The notes beneath the pieces are model-generated. The model was given only the letters and a program-made list of their open reading frames with translations. It was not told the DNA's origin and did not search any database. Below, in pieces: positions 1 through 5,220 of a stretch of DNA of 5,220 nucleotides. The position numbers and the translations under genes are program-made. Position 1 is the first letter of the stretch, and every line of letters begins with the position of its first letter. Origin of the DNA: an uncultured Gammaproteobacteria bacterium (lineage in GTDB: Bacteria; Pseudomonadota; Gammaproteobacteria; GCA-001735895); contig CALZHS010000160.1 of NCBI GenBank assembly GCA_945787265.1, positions 1 through 5,220 on the forward strand. Direction: 5' to 3'.

Positions 1-345
1 CGCGTCAGGCAACCTTTCAACGGCAATACGCTGGCTTTAGCCGCTGCCCGCGCGGCACTGGACGATGACGCCTTTGTCGAGGAGAGTCGTCGTGTCAATG
101 CGCAGGGATTAAAGCTCATGCGGGACTGGTTTGATAACCGGGGAATCGATTACATTCCCTCCATCGGTAATTTTTTAAGCGTACGTTTTGGCGACAACAG
201 TGCGCAGGTCTACCAGGCTTTACTGCAGCACGGCGTCATCGTCCGGCCGATTGCAAATTATGAAATGCCGGATTTCCTGCGTATCAGCGTTGGCACCAAA
301 TCCCAGCTTGAGCAGCTGTTTACCGCGCTGGACGATATCCTGTGA
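1..345 (+). CDS. hisC: HisC-type aminotransferase (histidinol-phosphate / aromatic aminotransferase), C-terminal part only
   Basis: This is the 3' end of a PLP-dependent fold-type I aminotransferase. The frame is open from base 1 and encodes 114 residues before TGA at 343-345; the start and the PLP-binding lysine lie upstream of the window. Seen: the fragment opens with RVRQPFNGNTLALAAA (fragment residues 1-16), typical of HisC. Later come GVIVRPI (78-84) and FLRISVGT (92-99), whose arginine (94) is the conserved substrate-carboxylate-binding position in this superfamily. Known: HisC converts histidinol phosphate and 2-oxoglutarate to imidazole acetol phosphate and glutamate, and many HisC proteins also transaminate aromatic keto acids. 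Inferred: lying directly before tyrA and aroA, this copy may serve phenylalanine/tyrosine synthesis. Its stop overlaps the tyrA start by 4 nt. An internal ATG at 118 is not a real start, because conserved family sequence lies upstream of it. Family call is firm; the exact substrate is not. Confidence 0.9.
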   Translation, partial: RVRQPFNGNTLALAAARAALDDDAFVEESRRVNAQGLKLMRDWFDNRGIDYIPSIGNFLSVRFGDNSAQVYQALLQHGVIVRPIANYEMPDFLRISVGTKSQLEQLFTALDDIL

Positions 346-1205
346 TCGATAAACTCGCGATCATCGGGGTCGGGCTCATCGGCAGTTCGCTGTCGCTGGC
401 ATTAAAACAGGCCGGCGCCGTCGGGCAGGTAACGGGTTATGGCCGCAACCGCAACAACCTCGAAAAAGGCCTCGAGCTCGGGGTTATCGATAGCTATGAA
501 TCATCGATTGCAGCCAGCGTGCGCGACGCCGACGTTGTCGTTATCGCGGTGCCGCTGGGGGCAATGCAACCGGTACTGGCCGAGCTCAAACCGGCCGTTA
601 AAAGTACCGCCGTTATCACCGATGTCGGTAGCGCCAAGGGCTCGGTAGTGACCGCAGCGGAGACCGAGTTAGGAGAATTGTATTCCCGCTTTGTGCCCGG
701 TCATCCGATTGCCGGTACCGAGAAAAGCGGCGTCGAGGCGGGATTTGCCAGCCTGTATCAGGATCGTCGCGTTATTCTGACGCCGGGGCAGCGCACGGAC
801 CCCGATGCAGTTGCCGCGATCGAGGCAATGTGGCTTGAATGCGGTGCCACTATCGAGTACCTCAGCGTCGAACATCACGACAAGGTGCTCGCCGCGACTT
901 CGCATTTACCGCACATGCTGGCCTACGCCCTCGTGCATTACCTGTCTGGTTTAAACGACCATGACGAGATATTCCGATATGCCGCCGGGGGTTTTCGTGA
1001 CTTCACCCGCATAGCTTCCAGCGATCCCGCGATGTGGCGTGATGTGTGCATCGCGAACGGTGACGCGCTGGTTGGCCTGATCCAGCAATACCAGCAGGAA
1101 CTGGACCGTGTCGCGGCGGCCATCAGCGCCGGGGATGCGGATGAATTACTGAAATTGTTCGGTAAAGCCAAGTCCGAACGCGATTCATTGATCGGAAATT
1201 GTTAA
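342..1205 (+). CDS. tyrA: Prephenate dehydrogenase (TyrA), monofunctional
   Basis: Cytoplasmic enzyme that oxidatively decarboxylates prephenate to 4-hydroxyphenylpyruvate with NAD(P)+, for tyrosine synthesis. The 287-aa protein has an N-terminal Rossmann domain with GVGLIGSS at residues 9-16. DVGSAKG follows at 94-100 and GHPIAGTEKSG at 120-130; HH (178-179), ATSHLPHMLAYAL (185-197) and GGFRDFTRIASSDP (216-229) lie in the helical C-terminal dimerisation domain. These motifs are characteristic of the TyrA family. There is no chorismate mutase domain and no C-terminal ACT domain, so this is the short form. The start is GTG at 342, with GGA at 330-332 nine bases upstream. It places the nucleotide-binding glycines normally, whereas the next in-frame ATG (residue 75) would delete them. 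The start overlaps the upstream stop as GTGA, and the stop overlaps aroA as TAATG. Arogenate specificity (as in TyrAa or cyclohexadienyl types) cannot be excluded by eye. Confidence 0.95.
   Translation: MIDKLAIIGVGLIGSSLSLALKQAGAVGQVTGYGRNRNNLEKGLELGVIDSYESSIAASVRDADVVVIAVPLGAMQPVLAELKPAVKSTAVITDVGSAKGSVVTAAETELGELYSRFVPGHPIAGTEKSGVEAGFASLYQDRRVILTPGQRTDPDAVAAIEAMWLECGATIEYLSVEHHDKVLAATSHLPHMLAYALVHYLSGLNDHDEIFRYAAGGFRDFTRIASSDPAMWRDVCIANGDALVGLIQQYQQELDRVAAAISAGDADELLKLFGKAKSERDSLIGNC
1194..1197 (+). promoter_or_regulatory. Ribosome binding site that decides the aroA start
   Basis: GGAA at 1194-1197 lies seven bases before the ATG at 1205, a normal Shine-Dalgarno spacing. An in-frame TTG at 1199 would add two residues, but it sits only one base after this site, so ATG 1205 is preferred. 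The site lies inside the last codons of tyrA, which fits translational coupling. Confidence 0.6.
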
Positions 1206-2506
1206 TGACTCGATTCGTATGCCGGCCGGGTGGCAAGCTCAGCGGGAATATCCGCGTACCCGGTGATAAATCTATATCCCATCGATCAATTATTCTGTCC
1301 TCCATCGCCGAGGGTATTAGCCATATCTCGGGATTTTTACAGGGCGAAGACAGCCTTAATACGATCAGGGCATTCGAACATCTGGATGTCACGATTGAAC
1401 GCGATCAGGATCAGGTTCGGGTTACCGGTGCAGGAATGCACGGGCTTAGAAAACCTGAAACTGATCTCGACATGGGTAATTCCGGAACTGCAATGCGACT
1501 GCTGCTGGGATTGCTTGCCGGCCAGGTATTCGATTCTCGCCTGATCGGTGACAGCTCACTGTCTTCACGGCCGATGGGACGGGTCATCGAGCCGCTGCAG
1601 TCAATGGGCGCAATCATCGAGAGCGAGCCTGGCGGTCGTGCGCCGCTGCAGATCAGGGGAACGCAAGGGCTGAAGGCGATCGATTACGATATGCCGGTGG
1701 CCTCGGCCCAGGTCAAGTCATGCCTGCTGCTGGCCGGCCTGTACGCGCAAGGTACCACCGTTGTGCATGAACCGGCACCGACGCGGGATCACAGCGAACG
1801 CATGCTGCGCGGTTTTGGCTGCGATGTATACAGCGACGATTCGGGGATTAGCATCAAGGGTAACCAGTCGTTAATGGCTTGCGACCTGGAAATACCTGCC
1901 GACATTTCATCAGCCGCATTTTTCATGGTCGCGGCCTCGATTGCCGATAATAGCGACATTACCCTTAAACACGTCGGCGTCAATCCCACCCGAACCGGGG
2001 TCATCGAAATTCTCGAGTTGATGGGCGCCGATATCGACCTGATAAACCCGCGTAACGTCAGCGGTGAGCCGGTTGCCGATATCCGGGTACGTTGTGCCGG
2101 ACTGAAAGGAATCGATATCCCGTTGCACCTGGTGCCGTTGGCAATCGACGAATTTCCCGTGCTGTTCGTTGCCGCTGCCTGTGCACAAGGCACTACCCGT
2201 TTAAGCGGGGCCGCAGAACTACGCGTCAAGGAAAGCGACCGAATACAGGTAATGGCCGATGGTCTTGTCGCGATGGGTATTGATGCGCAGGCGCAGGCTG
2301 ACGGAATTATCATTCAAGGTGGCGAAATTGCGGGCGGTGCGGTCGATTCCCATGGTGATCATCGTATTGCAATGGCGTTTAGCGTCGCCTCCCTGCGCGC
2401 CAGGGATGATATCCACATCGACGATTGCGATAATGTAAACACCTCGTTTCCTGGATTTGTTAAATTAGCGCAAGCAGCGGGGATCAGAGTCAGTATCGAT
2501 GACTAA
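1205..2506 (+). CDS. aroA: 3-phosphoshikimate 1-carboxyvinyltransferase (EPSP synthase)
   Basis: Catalyses the sixth shikimate-pathway step, transferring the enolpyruvyl group of PEP to shikimate-3-phosphate to give EPSP. The 433-aa protein has the family motifs in order: PGDKSISHR (19-27), GNSGTAMRLL (91-100), SSRPMGR (120-126), SAQVK (167-171), RDHSE (194-198), NPTR (260-263), AIDEFP (313-318), KESDR (342-346) and DHRIAMA (385-391). Lys22, Asp315, Glu343 and Arg387 are at positions expected for substrate binding or catalysis. GDKS, SAQxK, RxHSE and NxTR together are the set I know as typical of class II EPSP synthases, rather than the PGSKSxSNR form of E. coli. The glycine of GNSGT (residue 94) is kept; CP4-type enzymes have alanine there. 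The gene starts one base inside the tyrA stop and overlaps cmk by 8 nt. In pseudomonads the corresponding domain is fused to TyrA; here the two are in different frames. Confidence 0.97.
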   Translation: MTRFVCRPGGKLSGNIRVPGDKSISHRSIILSSIAEGISHISGFLQGEDSLNTIRAFEHLDVTIERDQDQVRVTGAGMHGLRKPETDLDMGNSGTAMRLLLGLLAGQVFDSRLIGDSSLSSRPMGRVIEPLQSMGAIIESEPGGRAPLQIRGTQGLKAIDYDMPVASAQVKSCLLLAGLYAQGTTVVHEPAPTRDHSERMLRGFGCDVYSDDSGISIKGNQSLMACDLEIPADISSAAFFMVAASIADNSDITLKHVGVNPTRTGVIEILELMGADIDLINPRNVSGEPVADIRVRCAGLKGIDIPLHLVPLAIDEFPVLFVAAACAQGTTRLSGAAELRVKESDRIQVMADGLVAMGIDAQAQADGIIIQGGEIAGGAVDSHGDHRIAMAFSVASLRARDDIHIDDCDNVNTSFPGFVKLAQAAGIRVSIDD

Positions 2507-3176
2507 CGACGAAGCCTTTGTGGTAACCATAGACGGACCCAGTGGATCGGGGAAAGGATCGCTCGCGCTGCAGGTAGCGCGCGAGCTCGATTTTCATTTG
2601 CTCGACAGCGGCGCGATCTATCGTTTGCTGGCCCTGAAATCGATTCGGCAGAATGCAGACCTGGACCAGGAAAACGAGGTAATCGCGGTACTCGATGATT
2701 TTGATATTGACTTCGAACCGGGCGATGAACTGCCGGTCCCATTCCTGGATGGCCAGGATGTTTCGGCCGAACTGCGCCAGGAAACTATGGGAGAGGCGGC
2801 TTCCAGGGTGGCCCGACACGCGGGCGTCCGCCGCTGCCTGCTGGATCTGCAGCGTTCCTTTTTTCAGCCCCCGGGCCTGGTTGCAGACGGACGGGATATG
2901 GGCACGGTGGTGTTCCCGGAGGCTCGATTTAAGTTCTTTTTAAACGCAAGTATCGAAATTCGTGCGCAGAGACGATATAAGCAGTTGATAAATATGGGTT
3001 TATCCGCTAGTATCCCGCAGCTTCAAGCGGATATAGCCGAACGAGACGAACGCGACCAGAGTCGCAGCACCTCACCGCTCAGGCCCGCAGAAGACGCTTT
3101 AGTCGTGGATTCGAGTTTACTCGACCTGACACAGGTTACCGAACTGGTACTGAGTCACATTAGAGAAAACCGCTAA
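2499..3176 (+). CDS. cmk: Cytidylate kinase
   Basis: Phosphorylates CMP and dCMP using ATP in cytoplasmic pyrimidine nucleotide metabolism. The 225-aa length is normal for the bacterial enzyme. Seen: P-loop GPSGSGKGS at residues 13-21; LLDSGAIYR at 34-42 for the nucleoside monophosphate site; DGRDMGTVVFP at 130-140; and the lid and base-recognition segment around residues 181-205, with ERDERDQSR followed by SPLRPAEDALVVDSS. The region between the P-loop and DGRDMG includes the extra NMP-binding insert of bacterial Cmk, which distinguishes it from short UMP/CMP kinases. ATG 2499 lies inside the last codons of aroA (8-nt overlap); AGAG at 2486-2489 is a modest ribosome binding site nine bases upstream, so coupling to aroA translation is likely. 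A terminator follows the stop after 16 bases, so this is probably the last gene of the aromatic operon. Confidence 0.97.
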   Translation: MTNDEAFVVTIDGPSGSGKGSLALQVARELDFHLLDSGAIYRLLALKSIRQNADLDQENEVIAVLDDFDIDFEPGDELPVPFLDGQDVSAELRQETMGEAASRVARHAGVRRCLLDLQRSFFQPPGLVADGRDMGTVVFPEARFKFFLNASIEIRAQRRYKQLINMGLSASIPQLQADIAERDERDQSRSTSPLRPAEDALVVDSSLLDLTQVTELVLSHIRENR

Positions 3177-3192
3177 AGCAACAGAACCAGGC

Positions 3193-3224
3193 CCCTGCAG
3201 ACGCACTGTCTTCAGGGTTTTTTT
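3193..3224 (+). terminator. Rho-independent terminator between cmk and rpsA
   Basis: CCCTGCAGAC (3193-3202) pairs with GTCTTCAGGG (3208-3217): nine pairs with one internal C/T mismatch and a five-base loop GCACT. Seven T residues (3218-3224) follow directly. This is the canonical layout for intrinsic termination on the + strand. It would end or attenuate the hisC-tyrA-aroA-cmk transcript before rpsA. The internal mismatch and moderate stem leave room for partial read-through. Confidence 0.85.
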
Positions 3225-3252
3225 AACTTAACGAGACGGCTGAATGTATCAA
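3223..3252 (+). promoter_or_regulatory. Weak candidate sigma-70 promoter for rpsA
   Basis: TTAACT (3223-3228) matches four of six -35 consensus positions. TATCAA (3247-3252) matches four of six -10 positions, with an 18-base spacer. Transcription would begin near 3259 and give a leader of about 30 bases. The match is poor and the -35 overlaps the end of the terminator T-tract. It is listed because rpsA needs a promoter if the terminator is efficient, and only about 64 bases are available. Other placements are possible. Confidence 0.2.
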
Positions 3253-3270
3253 GGTTGGCTGTCGAACTAC

Positions 3271-3281
3271 TCTTTTTAGGA
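3271..3281 (+). promoter_or_regulatory. rpsA ribosome binding site with preceding U-rich stretch
   Basis: TAGGA at 3277-3281 ends seven bases before the ATG at 3289, a good Shine-Dalgarno match and spacing. It fixes the rpsA start. It is preceded by a pyrimidine-rich run (TCTTTTT, 3271-3277). U-rich leader segments are known S1-binding sites, so this could contribute to S1 autoregulation; that part is inference. Confidence 0.6.
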
Positions 3282-3288
3282 TTCTTCC

Positions 3289-4962
3289 ATGTCTGAAAAC
3301 TTTGCAGAAATGTTTGAGCAAAGCATCACCCAAATGAATATGCGTGTGGGTGAAATCATTACCGGCGAAGTCGTCGATATCAATCGCGACGTTGTCATTG
3401 TTAACGCCGGCCTCAAGTCCGAGGGCGTTATCCCGGTCGAACAATTTTACGATGAAAACGGTGAACTTGACGTCAGCATAGGCGATACCGTCGAGGTGGC
3501 ACTCGATTCATTTGAAGACGGCTACGGCGAGTCGCGCCTGTCACGCGAGAAAGCGAAACGCGCACGCGCCTGGACACGACTCGAGGAGGCCCAGCAAAAT
3601 GACGAAATCGTTACCGGCCGATTCACCGGCAAGGTCAAGGGCGGTTTCACGGTAGACATCGGGGAAATCCGTGCCTTTCTGCCGGGCTCGCTGGTAGACG
3701 TTCGCCCGGTCCGTGATACAGCTTATCTTGAGGAAAAGGAACTTGAATTCAAGATCATCAAGCTCGATCAAAAGCGTAACAATGTCGTGGTATCTCGCCG
3801 TGCGGTGGTGGAGAAGGAATTCAGCGAAGAGCGCGAAAAACTGCTGGGCACGCTGAAAGAAGGCGAGCGCGTGCGTGGTATTGTCAAGAATCTCACCGAT
3901 TACGGTGCCTTCCTCGATCTCGGTGGTATCGACGGTTTGCTGCACATTACCGATATGGCGTGGAAACGCGTCAAGCACCCGTCCGAAGTGGTAGAAATTG
4001 GCCAGGAAATCGACGTTGTCGTACTCAAGTTTGACCGTGAAAAGAACCGCGTTTCGCTCGGTCTCAAGCAGATGGGCGATGATCCCTGGGAAAACCTCAT
4101 GCGCCGTTACCCGGAAGGCCAACGCCTGTTCGGGCATGTCAGCAATATCACTGATTATGGCTGCTTCGTCGAAATCGAAGACGGGGTAGAAGGCCTGGTC
4201 CATGTTTCAGAAATGGACTGGACTAACAAGAATGTAAATCCCAACAAGGTCGTCAACCTCGGCGACGAGGTCGAAGTTGTGATTCTCGAAATCGACGAAG
4301 AACGCCGTCGCATATCACTGGGAATGAAACAGTGCAAACCCAATCCATGGGAAGAATTTGGTACCACCTGCAACAAGGGTGATATTATTTCCGGAAAGAT
4401 CAAGTCGATCACTGATTTCGGTATTTTCATCGGGCTTGAAGGCAATATTGACGGCTTGATCCATCTAACCGACCTGTCCTGGAATAAGCCGGGCGAAGAG
4501 GCGGTACGGGAATACCAGAAAGGACAGGAAGTCGAAGCCATGGTATTGTCTATCGATCCCGAGCGTGAGCGAATCTCGTTAGGAATCAAGCAGATCGAAA
4601 AAGATCCTTTCGCGAGCTTTATCGCGGATAGACCGAAGGGTAGTATTGTACCCGGTACCGTAATTTCGGTTGACGCAAAGGCTGCGGTCGTTGATCTTGG
4701 GGACGGAATTGAAGGGCTGTTAAGGGCTTCCGAAATGGCGAAGGATCGTGTTGAAGACGCGCGTTCATTTTTAAACGAGGGTGATCAGATCGAAGCCAAG
4801 ATTACCGGCATGGATCGCAAGGGGCGCAGTATCTACCTTTCGATCAAGGCGAAGGATACTGACGAAGAGCAGGAAGCCTTGAAGGACTATGCTGCCAGCG
4901 GTGATGCCAAGGGAACAACCACCAGTTTTGGTGATTTGCTTAAGGAAAAAATGGATTCCTGA
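3289..4962 (+). CDS. rpsA: 30S ribosomal protein S1
   Basis: S1 binds mRNA on the 30S subunit and helps load weakly structured or poorly SD-matched messages; in E. coli it also represses its own translation. The 557-aa product equals the E. coli length. Six S1 (OB-fold) repeats can be placed at about residues 20-86, 105-171, 191-260, 277-347, 364-434 and 451-520. The first two are the divergent ribosome-anchoring domains (SRLSREKAKR at 82-91; IRAFLPGSLVDVRPVRD at 127-143). Repeats 3 to 5 carry the RNA-binding signature, for example LTDYGAFLDLGGIDGLLHIT (202-221), ITDYGCFVEIEDGVEGLVHVS (287-307) and ITDFGIFIGLEGNIDGLIHLT (374-394). The sixth is more divergent (IEGLLRASEMAKDRVEDA, 474-491). After a short charged linker the protein ends in TTSFGDLLKEKMDS, a tail like that of other gammaproteobacterial S1 proteins. 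A terminator upstream and its own good ribosome binding site suggest expression independent of cmk. No truncation or missing domain. Confidence 0.99.
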   Translation: MSENFAEMFEQSITQMNMRVGEIITGEVVDINRDVVIVNAGLKSEGVIPVEQFYDENGELDVSIGDTVEVALDSFEDGYGESRLSREKAKRARAWTRLEEAQQNDEIVTGRFTGKVKGGFTVDIGEIRAFLPGSLVDVRPVRDTAYLEEKELEFKIIKLDQKRNNVVVSRRAVVEKEFSEEREKLLGTLKEGERVRGIVKNLTDYGAFLDLGGIDGLLHITDMAWKRVKHPSEVVEIGQEIDVVVLKFDREKNRVSLGLKQMGDDPWENLMRRYPEGQRLFGHVSNITDYGCFVEIEDGVEGLVHVSEMDWTNKNVNPNKVVNLGDEVEVVILEIDEERRRISLGMKQCKPNPWEEFGTTCNKGDIISGKIKSITDFGIFIGLEGNIDGLIHLTDLSWNKPGEEAVREYQKGQEVEAMVLSIDPERERISLGIKQIEKDPFASFIADRPKGSIVPGTVISVDAKAAVVDLGDGIEGLLRASEMAKDRVEDARSFLNEGDQIEAKITGMDRKGRSIYLSIKAKDTDEEQEALKDYAASGDAKGTTTSFGDLLKEKMDS

Positions 4963-4972
4963 TTTACAATTA

Positions 4973-4998
4973 GGGTGGCGGATGTAAATCCGTCACCC
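4973..4998 (+). other. Strong hairpin with GUAA tetraloop between rpsA and ihfB
   Basis: GGGTGGCGGAT (4973-4983) pairs with ATCCGTCACCC (4988-4998) over 11 positions, ten Watson-Crick and one G-U (4978/4993). The loop GTAA (4984-4987) is a GNRA-type tetraloop in RNA. No T-tract follows (AACTAGATTA), and none lies on the other strand, so it is not a standard intrinsic terminator. It begins ten bases after the rpsA stop. Possible roles are protecting the rpsA mRNA 3' end, serving as a processing site, or partial attenuation before ihfB. The pairing is directly visible; the role is inferred. Confidence 0.75.
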
Positions 4999-5010
4999 AA
5001 CTAGATTATC

Positions 5011-5013
5011 GGA
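5011..5013 (+). promoter_or_regulatory. Ribosome binding site favouring the upstream ihfB start
   Basis: GGA at 5011-5013 (within ATCGGACC) lies seven bases before the ATG at 5021. The alternative ATG at 5048 has no purine-rich Shine-Dalgarno match in the preceding 15 bases (AATTTGTTCCCTCG). The site is short, so it supports the 5021 start only moderately. Confidence 0.4.
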
Positions 5014-5020
5014 CCATGAG

Positions 5021-5220
5021 ATGAAAGATACAGAATTTGTTCCCTCGATGACGAAATCGGACCTGATCGATAATTTATCGAAAAATCAGGGGCACCTGGC
5101 CTACAAGGACGTTGAGTTGGCGGTAAAGAGCCTGATCGAAATGATGAGCAGTGCTTTGTCCAATGGTGAACGCATCGAAATCAGGGGTTTCGGAAGTTTC
5201 AGTTTGCATTACCGGCCCCC
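5021..5220 (+). CDS. ihfB: Integration host factor subunit beta, N-terminal part (runs off window)
   Basis: IHF-beta pairs with IHF-alpha to bind specific sites and bend DNA sharply in the nucleoid, affecting transcription, replication and recombination. The frame is open to the window end, giving 66 residues. MTKSDLIDNLSKNQ (starting at ATG 5048) closely matches the N-terminus of known IHF-beta, and GERIEIRGFGSFSLHYRPP is the conserved segment leading into the DNA-contacting beta arm. The call is IHF-beta rather than HU or IHF-alpha because of MTKS and the SLHYR segment. Start choice is uncertain: ATG 5021 has a ribosome binding site and adds nine residues (MKDTEFVPS), whereas ATG 5048 gives the usual family N-terminus but lacks one. 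The arm tip and C-terminal helix are beyond the window. Its position directly after rpsA is the usual gammaproteobacterial arrangement, and co-transcription with rpsA is plausible. Confidence 0.95.
   Translation, partial: MKDTEFVPSMTKSDLIDNLSKNQGHLAYKDVELAVKSLIEMMSSALSNGERIEIRGFGSFSLHYRP

Noticed and set aside
1199..1204. TTG at 1199 as the aroA start
   Set aside because: The ribosome binding site at 1194-1197 would be one base away; ATG 1205 has proper spacing.
1789..2313. Open frame of 174 codons on the minus strand inside aroA
   Set aside because: Antisense to conserved AroA sequence, Ser/Arg/Ile-rich with no domain; a by-product of codon bias.
3255..3282. TTGGCT / TAGGAT with a 16-base spacer as the rpsA promoter
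   Set aside because: Transcription would start at about the ATG, leaving no ribosome binding site in the message; TAGGA is better explained as the Shine-Dalgarno.
3541..4203. Long open frame (220 codons) on the minus strand inside rpsA
   Set aside because: It lies wholly antisense to S1, has no recognisable motif or upstream ribosome binding site, and its composition is what the reverse complement of acidic S1 codons gives.
3883..4590. Repeated stretches of similar sequence within rpsA
   Set aside because: These are the S1 domain repeats of the protein, expected for the family, not a DNA repeat element.
4963..4991. TTTACA (4963-4968) as a -35 and TACAAT (4965-4970) as a -10 for an ihfB promoter
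   Set aside because: Neither has a reasonable partner hexamer at 16-18 bases, and the two overlap each other.
5016..5024. Two-codon mini-ORF ATGAGATGA overlapping the ihfB start
   Set aside because: It is too close to the GGA ribosome binding site to be read efficiently and is likely chance.
345..5072. Repeated ATCGAT words throughout the window
   Set aside because: Many fall on Ile-Asp codon pairs (ATC GAT) or codon-boundary combinations, with no regular spacing or flanking conservation.

Overview
The window is a continuous piece of a gammaproteobacterial housekeeping locus, all on the + strand: hisC (3' end only) - tyrA - aroA - cmk - rpsA - ihfB (5' end only). Three things point to Gammaproteobacteria: the gene order, the close match of S1 (557 aa, six S1 domains, ending in a short conserved tail) to the enterobacterial/pseudomonad form, and an IHF-beta start immediately after rpsA. 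tyrA and aroA are separate genes here; as I recall, pseudomonads carry them as one fused ORF in the same place. I cannot name a genus. Base composition looks moderate and even across the window, with no sign of recent transfer.

Layout. Positions 1-3176 form a tightly packed operon of aromatic amino acid genes ending in cytidylate kinase. Each junction overlaps: hisC/tyrA by 4 nt (GTGA), tyrA/aroA by 1 nt (TAATG) and aroA/cmk by 8 nt. This pattern suggests translational coupling. The 112-base gap 3177-3288 holds a good Rho-independent terminator (3193-3224) and then about 64 bases with a weak promoter candidate and the rpsA ribosome binding site. rpsA (3289-4962) is full length. The 58-base gap 4963-5020 holds a strong 11-bp hairpin with a GUAA tetraloop and no U-tract, plus a competing 8-bp stem. 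ihfB begins at 5021 (or 5048) and runs off the window.

Function. AroA makes EPSP, the precursor of chorismate. TyrA oxidises prephenate toward tyrosine, and the HisC-type aminotransferase may supply the transamination step as well as, or instead of, histidinol-phosphate transamination. Cmk phosphorylates CMP/dCMP. S1 is the mRNA-binding protein of the 30S subunit, and IHF-beta is half of a DNA-bending architectural factor. The terminator would separate S1 expression from the aromatic genes.

I found no mobile element, CRISPR array, tRNA/rRNA or recognisable novel system. The observations most worth checking are the two intergenic RNA elements, the class II-type motif set in AroA and the uncertain ihfB start.
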